Of a stretch of DNA of 64,000 bases, positions 12,925 to 23,485 are shown piece by piece. Below the pieces are notes generated by a model. That model had not been told where the DNA came from. It did no database searches and saw only the letters and a list, made by a program, of their open reading frames with translations. Made by a program: the position numbers and the translations under genes. The stretch spans positions 310,001 through 374,000 of the forward strand of contig SADC01001324.1 in the NCBI GenBank assembly GCA_004194705.1. Direction: 5' to 3'. How positions within the stretch are numbered: position 1 is the first letter of the stretch; each line of letters begins with the position of its first letter. This stretch comes from Ditylenchus dipsaci (Eukaryota; Nematoda; Chromadorea; Rhabditida; Anguinidae).

Positions 12925-13715
12925 TGGCGACAAGTTCTTCTCCTCAATTAAACTTGCGTATGAACTAAAGAGGCTTGTGATTGGGTACACCGGCAAAGTG
13001 AACATCACTCGCACCGAAAATGCCCGTTGAGTAACATTGCAAGCCGGCCAAGAGGGTACTGTGAATATCAGATGGATGAATCGTCCGGTAGCATTATAAT
13101 AAGTTTTTTTATTGCATAATTTGTTACATTTAGGTGTTCTTGTCCTCTCATGGAACGACAACCGGCCCGTTATCATGTTGACAACAATCGACGACATCGA
13201 GGCAATGCATCCCGCAGCCGTTGGTCTGCTAAAGAAAAGAAGAGAATTCATATTGCCTGCCAAAACAGTTCATGTGTACAACAAGTACATGGAGGGGTGG
13301 ATAGGATGGATCAAACATCAACAACTACCGTGTTGCCATAGGGTCTAAGAAGTGGTGGTGGTCATGCTTTTGCTTTGGGGTTGACACTGCTGTCCAGAAC
13401 GATTGGAAATTGTGGAGAAAAAGTAATCCGAAGACTGATTATCTGGCGTTCCGCCGCTATGTCGCCACATCTTACTTGCGTATGTACGCCAATCCATCAA
13501 CAGGGACTGGCCGAAAATCCTTAGAGCCTCGTCAAATGACTTCCAAGCGTGTCAACAACAGTGTGAGGTTTGATAGACACGATCACTGGATGGTTACATC
13601 TGAATCACGACTTGTGTGTGCAGTCTGTAAGGGAAGGACTACTAAGAAGTGCGAAAAATGCGACGTTGGCCTGCATGATGATTGCTTCAAAGAGTTTCAT
13701 GTGGAAGAGCCCTGA
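12925..13715 (+). pseudogene. piggyBac-type transposase remnant (C-terminal part)
   Basis: The reading frames give GDKFFSSIKLAYELKRL, VLSWNDNRPVIMLTTIDD, VHVYNKYM, then after a frame change GGVDRMDQ, then SKKWWWSCFCFGVDTAVQND and WRKSNPKTDYLAFRRYVATS. They end in a cysteine-rich tail, CAVCKGRTTKKCEKCDVGLH. The YNKYMGGVDRMDQ motif and a C-terminal zinc-binding CxxC tail are hallmarks of piggyBac transposases. Stops near 13030 and 13085 and two frame changes around 13290-13330 break it, and no N-terminal half was found. Flanking TTAA-ended termini were not identified. Confidence 0.75.
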
Positions 13716-13899
13716 CTTTGTGTCTTTTATGTACCTCAATAAACATAAAAAGGCCTAAATCTCAAAATTTTACCGATAACACACTGTTTTTGATAACATT
13801 TTTATAATAAAACCGATAATTTACATCTATGTATGACTTTTCCGCAGCACGAAAAAAAATTTGTGTACTTTTTTGTACGCGTGGGAAAAAACGGGTTAA

Positions 13900-14218
13900 T
13901 AGCGGAAGCCCATAGCCAGAGTCGGGCCACATCTATGGGCTTCCACTGTGCCGCTTTTGGATTCTCTCCATAAGCCTACCTCCATCCTACCTCCCACACT
14001 ACCTATCACACACCAAAACCACGGTCCTGTAGGAATCTAAAAACCCCACAATAAGCCCACACCTCTGGGCTTCCGCTCAGCCGCTTTTGGAATCTACCCA
14101 TAGAATCTACCCATACCCTAGGTGGTGGAAGGTAGGGTGGGAGGTGGGCTTATGGGTAGATTCCAAAATCGGCTGAGCGGAAGCCATAGGTGTGGGCTCC
14201 ACCTATGGGCTTCCGCTA
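13900..14218. repeat. Palindromic repeat (AGCGGAAGCCCATAG ends)
   Basis: The left end TAGCGGAAGCCCATAG is matched in inverted form by CTATGGGCTTCCGCTA at the right. Internal copies of the same words at 13936-13970 and 14062-14075 make nested hairpins. It is GC-richer than its surroundings. No clear target duplication is seen. Confidence 0.65.
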
Positions 14219-14302
14219 CTAAGTTGGGAAATGAAAGTGCTAATCCCTGCTAATGTTTTGAAGAAAACTAGGAAAACAAAAGTGGAAGGAGACAAAACAA
14301 CA

Positions 14303-14435
14303 TACCGTATTTCCTCTAATAAGCCGACACTCTAGAGATAGGTCGAAATATAAGCCGACGTGCTCTAATAAGCCGACACCCTGAAGGGAGGTTGAAAAAT
14401 AAGTCGACTGTCGGCTTATTAGAGGAAATACGGTA
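14303..14435. repeat. MITE, TACCGTATTT family, copy 2
   Basis: Begins TACCGTATTTCCTCTAATAA and ends with the inverted complement. At 133 bases it is the shortest complete member. Confidence 0.8.
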
Positions 14436-14689
14436 TACATCGAAAAAAAGAGCACATCCTAATTTAGAAATAATCCTAATTAGGATATTTCGACTGAATG
14501 ATCCTGATCAGGATACTCTAGTCAAAAATATTGAAATACGTCGCGCGACATTTTCCGAAAATATTGGAAATTGTCTGGTGGCCGGATATTTTAGGAGCGA
14601 TTAGGAAATAAAAAATCTTATTTTATCACGATTTCGATCAAAGTCTCATTCCTCGTGGCATGAAAAAACATTAAAACCCTCAAATGTTC

Positions 14690-15108
14690 ATAGGGCTCTA
14701 GCCAAATCTTTTCTGCCAAACATTTTTCGAGCCAAAAGCACTATCGTGCTCAGCGTGAAATTCTGAGTTAGGATTCCCAAAGTCACGCGCGGGAGTCGCA
14801 GTGTTAAAATTAACAAAATTATGTTCAAGCAGAGCTGTGTAAAGGATTTATATTTGAAGGACCATACTTGTTGATGCAAATGAAAATTTGGCAAATTCAA
14901 ATGCGCGTGGGATACTTCTCTTTCGTCTCGCACTCTACTCTTTGGAGTTATTTCGAGCGACTCAAAAGAGTACAGAAGTGTCCCGCACGCATTTGGATTT
15001 GCCAAATTCTCATTTGCATCAACAAGTATGATCCTTTAACACGGGAAAGGCTGTGTGTACCAAAATATGCGTTTTCTGCAGAATTTCACGCTGAGCACGA
15101 TGGCTGAA
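14690..15108. repeat. Foldback repeat around a 150-base hairpin
   Basis: 'ttgatgcaaatgaaaatttg' at 14870 is mirrored at about 15000-15020, with further pairing outside it ('aatttcacgctgagcacga' at 15083 against 'tcgtgctcagcgtgaaatt' at 14745). A diverged relative of the left flank lies at 58428-58535. No gene is seen between 14220 and 15830. Confidence 0.6.
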
Positions 15109-15839
15109 ATAAATTTCGAAAAAAAATTTCACGGAGGCCACTTTTTGTAAATTTTCAATTTCAACCATAAAATGCTCCTATTCAGCTCATAGGGGCTTTT
15201 GGACGAAAATTCAGGTGGTTGTGGCTTGGTTTCGTAATTTTCTCAAAGTATATAGGACATTTTCAGAAATAAAAGTATCACGTGATAGAGCGCAAAAACC
15301 ACATCAGATCGCACTATTAGATCATAAGTGAGACTGTATATTTTCGGTAGCCTGGTCAGGAGTGAACGATTCTGATTTTATTTCGGGTTTGTAGTCAGTA
15401 TTTTCGAACTCAATATTCGTGCAAATTATATCCCAAGATTGCAAAAAAACTGCATTCTAGTGCATTTAAAAATAACAAAACGCCAAGATTTTTTGCGTAA
15501 AATTGCAATATTCGGTAGTTTTTAAATTCCTTTTCTTTTTAAACATTTTTCGAGTATTTTTTTAAATATTTTTGAGAAAACTATTATCTTGAGCTTAATT
15601 TATGCTAAATTTTGATTCACTCTCAGCTTTAAGGTTCAGCTAATATTGCTGCGCAAAAAAATTCATTCAAGACTTTTCCCGAGCCTTTTGCACACAAATT
15701 TTCTCACGAAATCAAGATTCAACTAGGCTGCGAGAAAAAAGGCAATCGGAAACAAGTTTATTTGGACGAAACAACTCAGCAACATTATAGCTAATTTCCA
15801 TCGAAACAAAGGATTTTATATTCAAACGATATTTCCTCA

Positions 15840-16500
15840 CTAATCAAGAATTTGCAATTCATCAACGCATATCTTCGAACTTCCATCTGGTAGTTAGCGG
15901 CGTATGATGATCGGAATCAATTTGTCCGTGAGCTCTTTGAGCGCAATTTCCAAAGGATCTATTTCGCCTAGCAATTCGACCATACCGGAGCCCTGGATAA
16001 GGTCATAGTTAGCTCACATTAGGACACGAAAGTATGCTAAAGTACTTACATAGCGATCTACAGAGGTTGAGTAACGAGAATTCTGGCTTTTACATACCTG
16101 GTCATGAATGGAACAGTGACTCGTTTAGTGATGGCAGTCTTCTGAACTTGCTAAAAATAAGTAATTCAGATATGTATGGACAAGTGTGTGACAAACGCCA
16201 TAAATGGTGTTATATCAGGTCAGTGGCGTACGCAGGAATTTCTGACGGGGGGGGGGCACCAGCCATTTTCAGGCCATTTTACCTACACGTTTTCGGAAAA
16301 ATCTGACGGAGGGGGACACGTGCCCCCCCCCCTGCCCCCAGCGTACGCCCTGTATCAGGTGGAAAGTTTTACCTCGACGGAAGCCACACGCACTCCATCT
16401 TCTTCACCCTGTTCAAGCTTGATGTCATCCATTTGATCATTGTCGCCATAGTCATCGCATTCATCTGTTCCACCTGATTGTTGCTGCTTGCTTCCTTTTA
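15840..16500 (-). pseudogene. RNA polymerase subunit RPB6 (POLR2F-type) copy with stops
   Basis: RPB6 is a small subunit shared by RNA polymerases I, II and III. The minus strand gives an acidic N-terminal exon (about 16373-16500, with DECDDYGDNDQMDDIKLEQG), exon 16050-16150 (QKTAITKRVTVPFMTRY, then KARILVTQPL, stop, IAM) and exon 15840-15992 (MVELLGEIDPLEIALKEL, IPIIIRR, stop, LPDGS, VDELQILD). Splice phases agree between exons. Two stops come from substitutions: TAG where the family has glutamine (before IAM) and TAA where it has tyrosine (after IIIRR). One base is also missing around 15984, and codons are lost after LPDGS. Kept introns rule out a processed copy. An hAT-like MITE sits in its first intron. 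Confidence 0.75.
16221..16352. mobile_element. hAT-like MITE with 8-base target duplication
   Basis: Ends are CAGTGGCGTACGC and GCGTACGCCCTG. TATCAGGT is repeated exactly on both sides (16213-16220 and 16353-16360). The 132-base interior has runs of G and C. The same end occurs alone at about 34597-34664. Confidence 0.9.
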
Positions 16501-16589
16501 GCTGAGACTGCTGCTCTTGATTTAGCCTTCAGCTGCTGCTCATCAGCTTGCTTCACTAAAGCAAAGCTCTTTTAAAATATCAGGTACAC

Positions 16590-16679
16590 CATATGAAAGA
16601 GCTCACGATGACGAAGCTCCCATACTTCTCTTGCTTTTGCACTTGCTGCTTTTCTCTTCTGTACTTCAATTTGCTTCAT
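16590..16679 (-). CDS. Short lysine/arginine-rich coding-like segment
   Basis: Minus-strand frame MKQIEVQKRKAASAKAREVW followed by ELRHRELFHM, ending at a possible GTGTAC donor. It lies just upstream of the RPB6-like copy, but its charge pattern does not fit the acidic RPB6 N-terminus. I do not recognise it. It may be a fragment of a transposon protein. Confidence 0.2.
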
Positions 16680-17634
16680 GTTTGAATTTTTAGACCATCG
16701 CTTGCATGCCAGAGCTTGAAATTTCCCGATATCGGCTGCTCTTCAGCATCTTTTTGCATTTTTCGGGTTTGACATTGCTAGAGCTGAACATAAATCTTTG
16801 TCTCGCATAAAAAACTTAAAAATTCGCATTTTTTCTAGCGCATCATGCATTAAAGATAGCGTGACGAATAACGTCTCACGATAACTATAAAAAATCCTTA
16901 AGGTCATTTTCAGAAATCTCAGACTAAAGAGTGAAACAACTGGCATTTTCACGAGTAAAATAGGGGTTTTCGCGTTTCCATTTAACTTTTGCATAAAACA
17001 CCTAAAATTGCATTTTTTGTATACTCCTGGTACCAAATGCAGCAAATTTCCTCTATCGAGCCTCCAGTTGCGTTTCAGGAAATCGACATAATAGTGTGAA
17101 TCTCAATCGAGTCAACTAGATGAAAAAATTTCTTTGAAATTTTCACAGAAATCAATTATAGCTTCGAATTTTGCATGTTTTATGGGCAAGTGATGGCTTG
17201 TTCGAAAGCGCTGAATGTGGTGAGTTTTTTGACAATAAACTTACATGAGGTACAGCGGAAAAAGTAAACCAGAAGTGCTGGATTAAATAAACTAAAAAAC
17301 AGCGGTTTTTCAAAATTTTGATTTGGCGCAAATTTCGCTAATGCACTAGAATGCAGTTTTTGAGGGGCCGTGCTTGACAAGTCTTTTTTTTCTAAATTAT
17401 CTGAACTTTTAACATAATTGCCTATTTTGGTTAACTGTAAATATGGTTTAAACGTCTCCTAATAATTTTATACGCCAGAAACGATAAAAAAAAGTTGTTT
17501 TCTAACTTTCCGCACAAAAGTGAAGTTCTCAACAAGTTAGTTACCAAGATTGACCAACTGCTTGGTCCAAGGTAAAAACCAAAAAGGACTATACATCTTG
17601 AAATTTGAACATAGTTTTGTTGCTGGGCTACCGC

Positions 17635-17925
17635 TAAAGAAACTCTGGTATGCATACATTTTTATGCATCCAGAGTTCTTTCGACTGATTTGTGTCAGGT
17701 ACGTGGGTGTGCGCTCTCAACCAGAACAAGCCCCTGCGCCCCCTTCGGGGTTTTGACGAAAATTCAGGTGGTTGTGGCTTGGTTCGTAATTTTCTCAAGT
17801 ATATAGGACATTTTTCAGAAAATAAGTATCACGTGATAGAGCGCAAAACCCTTCGGGGCGCGGGGGCTTGGTTGGTTAGAGATGCGCGCACTCACTTACC
17901 TTAGACATGATTCGAGAGAGACTCT
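17635..17925. repeat. Dispersed repeat with GC-rich core, copy 2, interrupted
   Basis: The unit runs from 'ctctggtatgcatac' to 'gattcgagagagactcttga', in the orientation opposite to the other copies. Its 'ccccttcgggg' core is split by a 95-base insert (about 17753-17850) that also occurs at 15203-15300 ('gacgaaaattcaggtggttg'). Confidence 0.65.
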
Positions 17926-18410
17926 TGATCATACATGCATTAAAGACCTTTTTGCCCAGCTCCAGTGACCAACGTGGTAGGATACTTAATTACGATATTT
18001 TACCTTGGGGACCAAGGCAGTTGGTCATCTTTGGTAGCCACTTTTTTGAGAATTTACTTTTAGTGCGGAATTGTTAGTAAAACACTTTTTTATCGTTTCT
18101 GGCGTATAAATTGCTTAGGAGACGTTTTAACCATATTTACAGTTAACCAAAATCTTATCTCTAACAGCCTAAAAACAGCTAAAATTCCAGCTAAAAATTT
18201 TAGCTGAATTTTAGCTGTCTTATAGGTTGTTTAAATACTCTTTCGTCTTTGATAACACTTTTTTCCCGTCATTTTGACGCCCATTCCTCTTTGAAAGATT
18301 TGAAGACGCTCATTGAACACGGCTCATACCTCTTTTACTTCTTCGTGCTTTTTTCGTGTTTACCTGTTTTGGGTTTCAGCAAAATCGAGTCATCTATCTG
18401 CTTGAGCATC

Positions 18411-19017
18411 ATGGGCAAGCCGACCAGCGTCAGGATGTGGACCAAGCTGAAGTTGTCGAGCAGATCACCGGTTTCTTGAGAAGAGGTTTTTTTGCATTTT
18501 AAGAAGACCCATATTTCTGTTCATATTTAGCGGAAAGGTCAAGGTTCCAGAGTGGGCTGATGTCGTCAAGCTAGGCAAGAACAAGGAGTTGGCTCCCATT
18601 GATCCCGGCTGGTACTATGTGCGCACTGAGAGCATTGCTCGACGTCTTTACATCAGATCGCCAGCCAGTAAGTGTTCAATTTCTGTTAGAATTTTACGGA
18701 ATCTCTTAAATTTGGTTCAATGCTGATGTCTTTAGGCATTAGAGCTTTCTGTGAGGCGTATGGATGAACAAGCGCCGTGGAGTTGCCCAACACTTCTCTT
18801 TGCTTCGGGATCCGTCACCAGAAAGGTTCTGCAAACCCTGGAGGGCTTCAAGTGGACTGAGAAGAGCCCTGATGGTGGTCGCAAGTTGACTAAGCAGGTA
18901 GCTAACTGTATTTTTACGTTCTAAAATTGATTAATATTTCGCTTCCAGGGCCGCAAGGATCTGGATCGCATCGCCTCTCAGTTGCGTCATATTGGTGCTG
19001 TTGAGAAAGTCGAATAA
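18411..19017 (+). CDS. RPS19: 40S ribosomal protein S19 (eS19)
   Basis: Component of the small ribosomal subunit, needed for 18S rRNA maturation. Four exons: 18411-18485, 18531-18667, 18736-18897, 18949-19017. The protein starts MGKPTSV, then [15 protein letters not shown]. It continues [69 protein letters not shown] and [12 protein letters not shown]. With four single missing bases restored (near 18432, 18484, 18764 and 18797) the frame is continuous and gives 148 residues, the normal family size. The start follows an acceptor-like TTTCAG at 18379, so a 5' UTR intron or a trans-splice site is possible. AATAAA lies at 19059. Kept introns argue against a processed copy. The breaks may be assembly errors or early decay. 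Confidence 0.88.
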
Positions 19018-19058
19018 ATACATCACTATGTTCCTTGTTTTGCTGAATGTGTTGTTGA

Positions 19059-19064
19059 AATAAA
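19059..19064 (+). terminator. Poly(A) signal of RPS19
   Basis: AATAAA 42 bases after the stop codon. Confidence 0.6.
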
Positions 19065-19124
19065 TATTTAGATTATTATTTTTTTGCTATTTGGAGAGAG
19101 TTGTGAAGAGTTGGTGCGTGTCCA

Positions 19125-19410
19125 TGTGCCAACAGAACCAAGTGACCATCCACTTTGATCAAAATTATTTTTTACGTTTTGGGTTCCAAAACCTCTGCAC
19201 TAATACTGAGCATTCCAAAGACGGTTTGACAATAGCATAATTACGTTTTGCAAGATTTACAAGAACTGTGAAAATGCTGTCAAACGTTTTTTCACTGCTG
19301 TCAAATTTTTTAAAATGTTCGACTTATGGCGGAAATAGGTTTTTGGAACCCAAAATCAAAAAAAAAAATTCATCTAAGTAGTCGACCACTTGGTTTTGTT
19401 GGTACATTGG
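19125..19410. repeat. Degraded palindromic repeat related to 613-3137
   Basis: 'aaccaagtgaccatccacttt' on the left pairs with 'aagtagtcgaccacttggttt' on the right, with 'gacggtttgacaatagca' inside. It is a diverged copy of the CCAAGTGG palindrome family. Confidence 0.6.
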
Positions 19411-20446
19411 GCATCCATCAAAACTGAGGTTAGTTCATAAGAAATGTTTGAATTAACGGCTGAATGTGAGTATAACCACCCCACTCGATGTGGTACAACC
19501 ATCCCACTCGATATGACTATAACCACCCCACTTAAGTCTAATGTACCCCTCTACCCCCCCCCACACAATTAAAAGCTGAGGATGTTAGCTACTCGATAGT
19601 AAAAATTTCTTAGTTTAGTACACAAAAGTGTTTCTATTTCAATTAAAATATTGGAATTGGAATTTACACATTGGAATTGCAGCAACAATTTCACCCAGAT
19701 CAAAGAAACTCTCATCGATCCACAGAGTATTGAGTCGCTGAATTAGAAAAGAGCAATAGACGTCAAAAATGACGAGAAAAAAGTGGTATCAAGGACGATA
19801 GAGTATTTTAAACTAACCTATAAAAACAGCTAAAAACAGCTAAAATACCAGCTAAAAATTTTAGCTGAATTTTAGCTGTTTTTTAGCTGTTTTGAATTTT
19901 TAAATTCTCGTTTGAATTTTAGCTGTTTCTTAACTTTTTAGCTGTTTTGACATCCATGCCAAAGGTCAAAATATTTTAAAATTTTTGATTTTGGTAAGGA
20001 TTGATATTTTACTGACAATAATAGTTAAAGAAACTTATTTTTGGATGATAATCATTTCTTTTTTCATCGTATTTTGGACTTCGAGACTTTTTTAATGTGT
20101 TTATGACTACGGACGTTCTTGAAAGAGAAGGTACCTGATTGCACACTTTCACCTTTGGAGCCACGCTTTATTGTTTTATTATTGCATCTGATTGTTGAAA
20201 GAAAATAAGTTGCAGTATATAGGTTATTGTAGTTGAATAAGGTATAGTAAAGTTTTTTTGGCATGAGTTTTGTGATTTTTTTGCTTTTAAAATAATTTAA
20301 CTTTCGGGGGTTACCAAGTGCAATAGTTCCAAATGTTGATTTTAAATGAAAACAAAAATAATTCGAAGAAATATTTTCGGAATAAAAAAGTGTCCCCCAT
20401 CAATTCGAATTTCGGAAACGCCGCTACATTCTAAAACCATGCTTTT

Positions 20447-20717
20447 TTAAGCAAGTTTTTTCTTATGCAAAACCAACCAAGTGTCATCTGTAGGCTGTTT
20501 TACTTGAAATTTATCTCTAACACTTTGTTCAATTTGTGTGAAATCCAGAACAGGCAGCTGAGTGTCGATGTCACAAGATTGCCTCTTGTTGGGGAGATTT
20601 TGTCGGTGGTAGGAAGACGAAGAAGATGTGCTTGTGTACATCTTCTCTTTGCTCATATTCCTGCAATGTAACTCTATAAGATTGCATTAATTAAATAAAC
20701 TAGACTTACGAGCCCAT
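20447..20717 (-). CDS. Small serine-rich protein with possible N-myristoylation signal
   Basis: Two coding exons, 20710-20717 (ATG GGC TC) and 20447-20660, are joined across a 49-base intron with GTAAGT and TTGCAG ends. The product is about 74 residues. It begins MGSNMSKEKMYTSTSSSSS, has a polar middle, and ends SVRDKFQVKQPTDDTWLVLH then KKKLA. MGxxxSK is a recognised N-myristoylation pattern, so membrane attachment is possible. I do not recognise the family. The clean splice junction and intact frame favour a real gene over chance. Confidence 0.5.
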
Positions 20718-20965
20718 TTGACAAGAAATTTGTGAAAAGATAAGAAGGGTTTGTGGTTGGAGCAAAAACCGAAAAGAATAAGTGAAGAAGGCATTTGGCT
20801 TTTCACAAAAGTAGTAGTATTTAGCTTGTGAATGAATCACTCACAGCATTGTTGTGTCGCAAGCTGCATCAGAGCTACTCTCTCAGACACATCAATCGAT
20901 TTGCGAAGCAATTGGACAAAGAAAGAGCCAGCTGAGACGTGGCTTACTAGTCGAATAAAAATTGT

Positions 20966-21216
20966 TACCGTATTTCCTCTAATAAGCGCCCCGGAGCGCT
21001 TTTTTTCAAACCCCTAAAAATCGAAAAATTCGGAATTCGATTTCGATATTTTGGGTGCTCAACCAAATCTGAAAAGAATCGGTAGAGCTCGTGGGAGTTA
21101 AGAAAACGTATCAAACAGCTTTGCAAAATATTGCTTCTACACTGAGATCCAGACCCTCAAAGTCAAGGGGGGGGGCGCTTATTAGAGAGGGGGCGCTTAT
21201 TAGAGGAAATACGGTA
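20966..21216. repeat. MITE, TACCGTATTT family, copy 3
   Basis: Begins TACCGTATTTCCTCTAATAA, and the inverted end is 'ttattagaggaaatacggta'. Near the right end 'gcgcttattagag' is duplicated in tandem (21175 and 21194). Confidence 0.85.
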
Positions 21217-21377
21217 TATTTGTTCGAAATTTGATAAAGATATTTTCTGCTTTGTGATAAGTAACGTATCTAACTCACGGCATTTCGAATTTCAAAAATA
21301 AAAATCGCCATTGAGATCGCCAGTAATTTCCAGATTTTGACCAGAGATCTGACTTTTCGAAATGGCAATTGCCGGTA

Positions 21378-21549
21378 CAGTCGAACCTCCCAATAACGAT
21401 CACCCTAGGGACCGGCCTCAGGTGATCGTTATTGGGAGTAGTCGTTATTCGAGATTTCAGTTAATATAGACCAACCAAAAGTTTTTTCGGTGATCGTTAA
21501 TGGGAAGGTGATCGTTAATGGGGGTGATCTTTATTGGGAGGTTCGACTG
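21378..21549. mobile_element. Pogo/Tigger-like MITE
   Basis: CAGTCGAACCTCCCAATAAC at the left and its complement at the right, flanked by TA on both sides. The word 'gtgatcgtta' recurs several times inside. From here to 22300 I see no gene. A TCATTTCATC-like direct repeat runs from 21925 to 22010. Confidence 0.8.
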
Positions 21550-22302
21550 TAACTGTCACTGCCAATCGCCAAAAAAATAGACATTACAATTAAGCAGCCA
21601 AGCGACTGATTTACCAAAAAAATGTTCATAAAGTGTACAAAAGGCACAGAAAAATCTCACACAAATAAAAAAATCGACTGTGGAAAGTCAGCTTTGTCAT
21701 GAGCGATTTGATTTGCCGTAACTCTAGTTCTGGAGTAATTTCGTACATCGTATTTATGCATATGGTAGTTTTAACACGATTCGGGTAGTATACAATGGTT
21801 TTTATTTACTTTCGGATGACTCCGAAATTTCGGATACTGAACTTGGATACATGTTTAGCAAAGATATCAGGTGGTTTTCATACCCAGCCTGAGGCTTCCT
21901 GATCCTTAAATCGTACACACTTATTTCATCACAACTTATTTCATCCCACTCATTTTATCACAACTAATTTATCCCACCTCATTTCATCTTAACTCATTTC
22001 ATCCAAAATCATTTTTTCTCATTGTTATTGCATCAAAAATTTCGAAATTTTTTGTATTTACTGTACCGTTTTTTGCGCTAACTTTAACACAACCAAGTGA
22101 GGCATTTCTTTATTTGATAACATACGAGGGTTTTAACAATTCGAAAGTAAGCGAAGAAATGAAATCGATGTGAAACAACCCATGATTATTTATAGACATC
22201 CTTATCATTTTATTCGACCTGGATGACAAATGGAAGCTTCGCCAGATGATGCTGTTCGAAGAAGACCCAAGGTTGGTGATGGCAGTAGTTCTTATTTTAG
22301 CT

Positions 22303-22522
22303 ATTCATCGCTTAAAACGTAAGCGTGCTTTCGGGAAAGCTGAATTAATAAATTACCACGAGGACTCGGTCGACACATGTGAGGATTGATGAGCCGAAGA
22401 CCATTCATAGATCCAAAGCTAGTTTTTGGAATGCCATTGCACTTATCTGTTTTTATGCAGCGCCAGTTCTGAATCGTTCCATTGCTTAGAACTAGACTTT
22501 TCACGAATTCATAATCGTTCAT
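22303..22522 (-). CDS. FLYWCH-like zinc-finger reading frame
   Basis: MNDYEFVKSLVLSNGTIQNW leads into RCIKTDKCNGIPKTS and then PHMCRPSP. The pattern of an aromatic-rich start, WRC, a second cysteine after six residues and a late histidine resembles FLYWCH fingers, which occur in MULE transposases and some chromatin proteins. The final HxH is imperfect (HMC). It may be the last exon of a larger gene, since a coding-like stretch at 22605-22826 (-) ends at a possible GTTAAA donor. Identity is tentative. Confidence 0.4.
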
Positions 22523-23138
22523 GATAAAGAGCTGCTTTTCTCAGTTTGTTAGAGAATAACGCCCTAGACATTTAAATAAAGAAGTGAAAATTAAAAATTA
22601 AAAAATGCCCTTTAACCTGGACAGATAGCTGATTGGCCAGGTTTTCTTCTTGATCGGGCACGCCTATTAGCAATCCATCATCGTTTAAACAAAAAAATGT
22701 CCGGCCGAAAAATTGTCCTGCGAAAAAATGATGCTGCGGGAAAATGTCCAATTCTCCCGTGAAATGAAACTTTATCAGATTTTGGGGTTGAATTAACGTC
22801 GGAATTGCCTTCAGGTTGCGATTCAAATGTAATGAAACTTATAATAGACAATGCATGTGACAAACACTCAGTCTGATCCGAATTCGTTCATTTCCTAGTC
22901 TCAGCCACACAAACCACTGATGATGACTCACATGTTATACATCAATCCAATCAGCGGGAGCGAAAAACTTCGTTTGCATTTGAAGTAGTATTATCAGTTT
23001 GCGTAGGCCACACATTGATTTGCATTTTGTAGCAGCAATAGCAGGTGATCAACATTTATTCTGTAGATCACACACGTATTTGCTTCAGCGCAATAAAGCT
23101 CCGCCTATTGCTCGCCTCTATTGTTTGAAGAAAATGGT

Positions 23139-23145
23139 ATAAAAT
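23139..23145 (+). promoter_or_regulatory. Possible TATA box upstream of the MFSD8-like gene
   Basis: TATAAAA lies about 345 bases before the start codon, in a region otherwise free of repeats. This is positional inference only. Confidence 0.25.
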
Positions 23146-23485
23146 GGTAGGGTAACACTACAAATTCTCATTTCAGTTTAATGTTTTGTTTAAGTTCACC
23201 TCTTTTTGCTGTCATTTATTAGTCTGTGTGTGAAACAAGATTTGGTGAGAGATCATGAGTTTGGGGTCTTGTTGGGCACACTTTTTTGCAAGAAAAAAAA
23301 GAGCACAGTAAGTGACGTGATTGCAAAATAACAAATAAACTAGTTTACCCCTCCTTGATTGATAATTAATTGCGTGAAAAAGATACAGAAATTTTTCTTT
23401 CAAAGTACAGAGTTTGTTTACAGGCTTCACCTGGTTAAAGATTGTGTGTTTGTTTGGTGGAGATTGGATGATCAACTAGAGCACA

